In this document: piece by piece, positions 61,970-64,000 of the stretch
Layout of the letters: every line of letters starts with the position of its first letter
Numbering within the stretch: the stretch's first letter is position 1
NCBI RefSeq assembly: GCF_009674585.1
Contig: NZ_WKJP01000001.1
Span: 806,001 to 870,000, forward strand
Direction: 5' to 3'
Source of the DNA: Haloferax marinisediminis
GTDB taxonomy: Archaea; Halobacteriota; Halobacteria; Halobacteriales; Haloferacaceae
Length of the DNA: 64,000 nucleotides
Program-made: the position numbers and the translations under genes
Notes under the pieces: generated by a model
Database searches by the model: none
What the model saw: only the letters and a program-made list of their open reading frames with translations
What the model was told of the DNA's origin: nothing

Positions 61970-64000
<2,031 letters not shown>

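Overview
The window comes from a halophilic archaeon, most likely Haloferax or a close relative in the Haloferacaceae. The DNA is GC-rich and the predicted proteins are strongly acidic. Many genes are leaderless, with a TATA-like box 24-30 nt before the start codon. The gene set is archaeal: RNase P RNA, ribosomal protein S19e, PDCD5-like protein, class I lysyl-tRNA synthetase and Bat-type HTH regulator. Several families are mainly haloarchaeal, such as PitA (a chlorite dismutase/monooxygenase fusion), the Hvo_1808-type lipoproteins and the DUF7119, DUF7123, DUF6360 and DUF7563 proteins. No insertion sequence, provirus, CRISPR array or replication origin was recognised.

Layout. 1-8.4 kb: partial dihydroorotase, lipoate ligase-like protein, M23-like protein, Bat-type regulator, PfkB sugar kinase, a large PAS/GAF histidine kinase and a PaaI-type thioesterase. 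8.4-16.3 kb: a nicotinamidase-like hydrolase and nicotinate phosphoribosyltransferase flank two tandem HExxH lipoproteins, followed by an AMMECR1 protein, RNase P RNA and another metalloprotease lipoprotein. 16.4-24.4 kb: geranylgeranyl-reductase-like flavoprotein, beta-CASP nuclease, secreted calcium-repeat metalloprotease and a second PAS histidine kinase. 24.4-30.3 kb: Lrp regulator, convergent EamA transporters, MaoC-like protein and a nitrite/sulfite reductase. 30.3-33.7 kb: a cluster of very small proteins, DUF7119, an M20 peptidase, tRNA-Lys and an odd tRNA-like gene. 33.7-42.8 kb: fixABCX operon, two UspA proteins, oligoendopeptidase F, M28 peptidase and truA. 42.9-56.7 kb: translation and cofactor genes (hisS, rps19e, PDCD5, thiL, moaE, pyrH, lysS) with membrane proteases. 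56.7-64 kb: a second site-2 protease, pitA, an aldo/keto reductase and a GH32 glycosidase cut by the right edge.

Themes. NAD salvage (nicotinamidase-like plus PncB), heme synthesis (PitA), molybdopterin (MoaE), thiamine (ThiL) and pyrimidines (PyrC, PyrH) give a biosynthetic core. FixABCX links NADH or ferredoxin to the quinone pool. The window is rich in peptidases: two HExxH lipoproteins, two metzincin-like secreted proteins, M3, M20 and M28 enzymes, two site-2 proteases, a CPBP-like protein and an M23-like protein. Several real genes are shorter than 60 codons and were read directly from the DNA (30338-30481, 30532-30618, 30615-30761, 33392-33532, 39800-39955, 60701-60871).

Most of the window is ordinary chromosome. 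The points most worth a second look are the 88-nt tRNA-like gene, the duplicated 3' end of pitA around a hairpin element, the GH32 enzyme with an amidotransferase-like N-terminal domain, an orphan metal-regulator palindrome, and the UspA with an added C-terminal domain.
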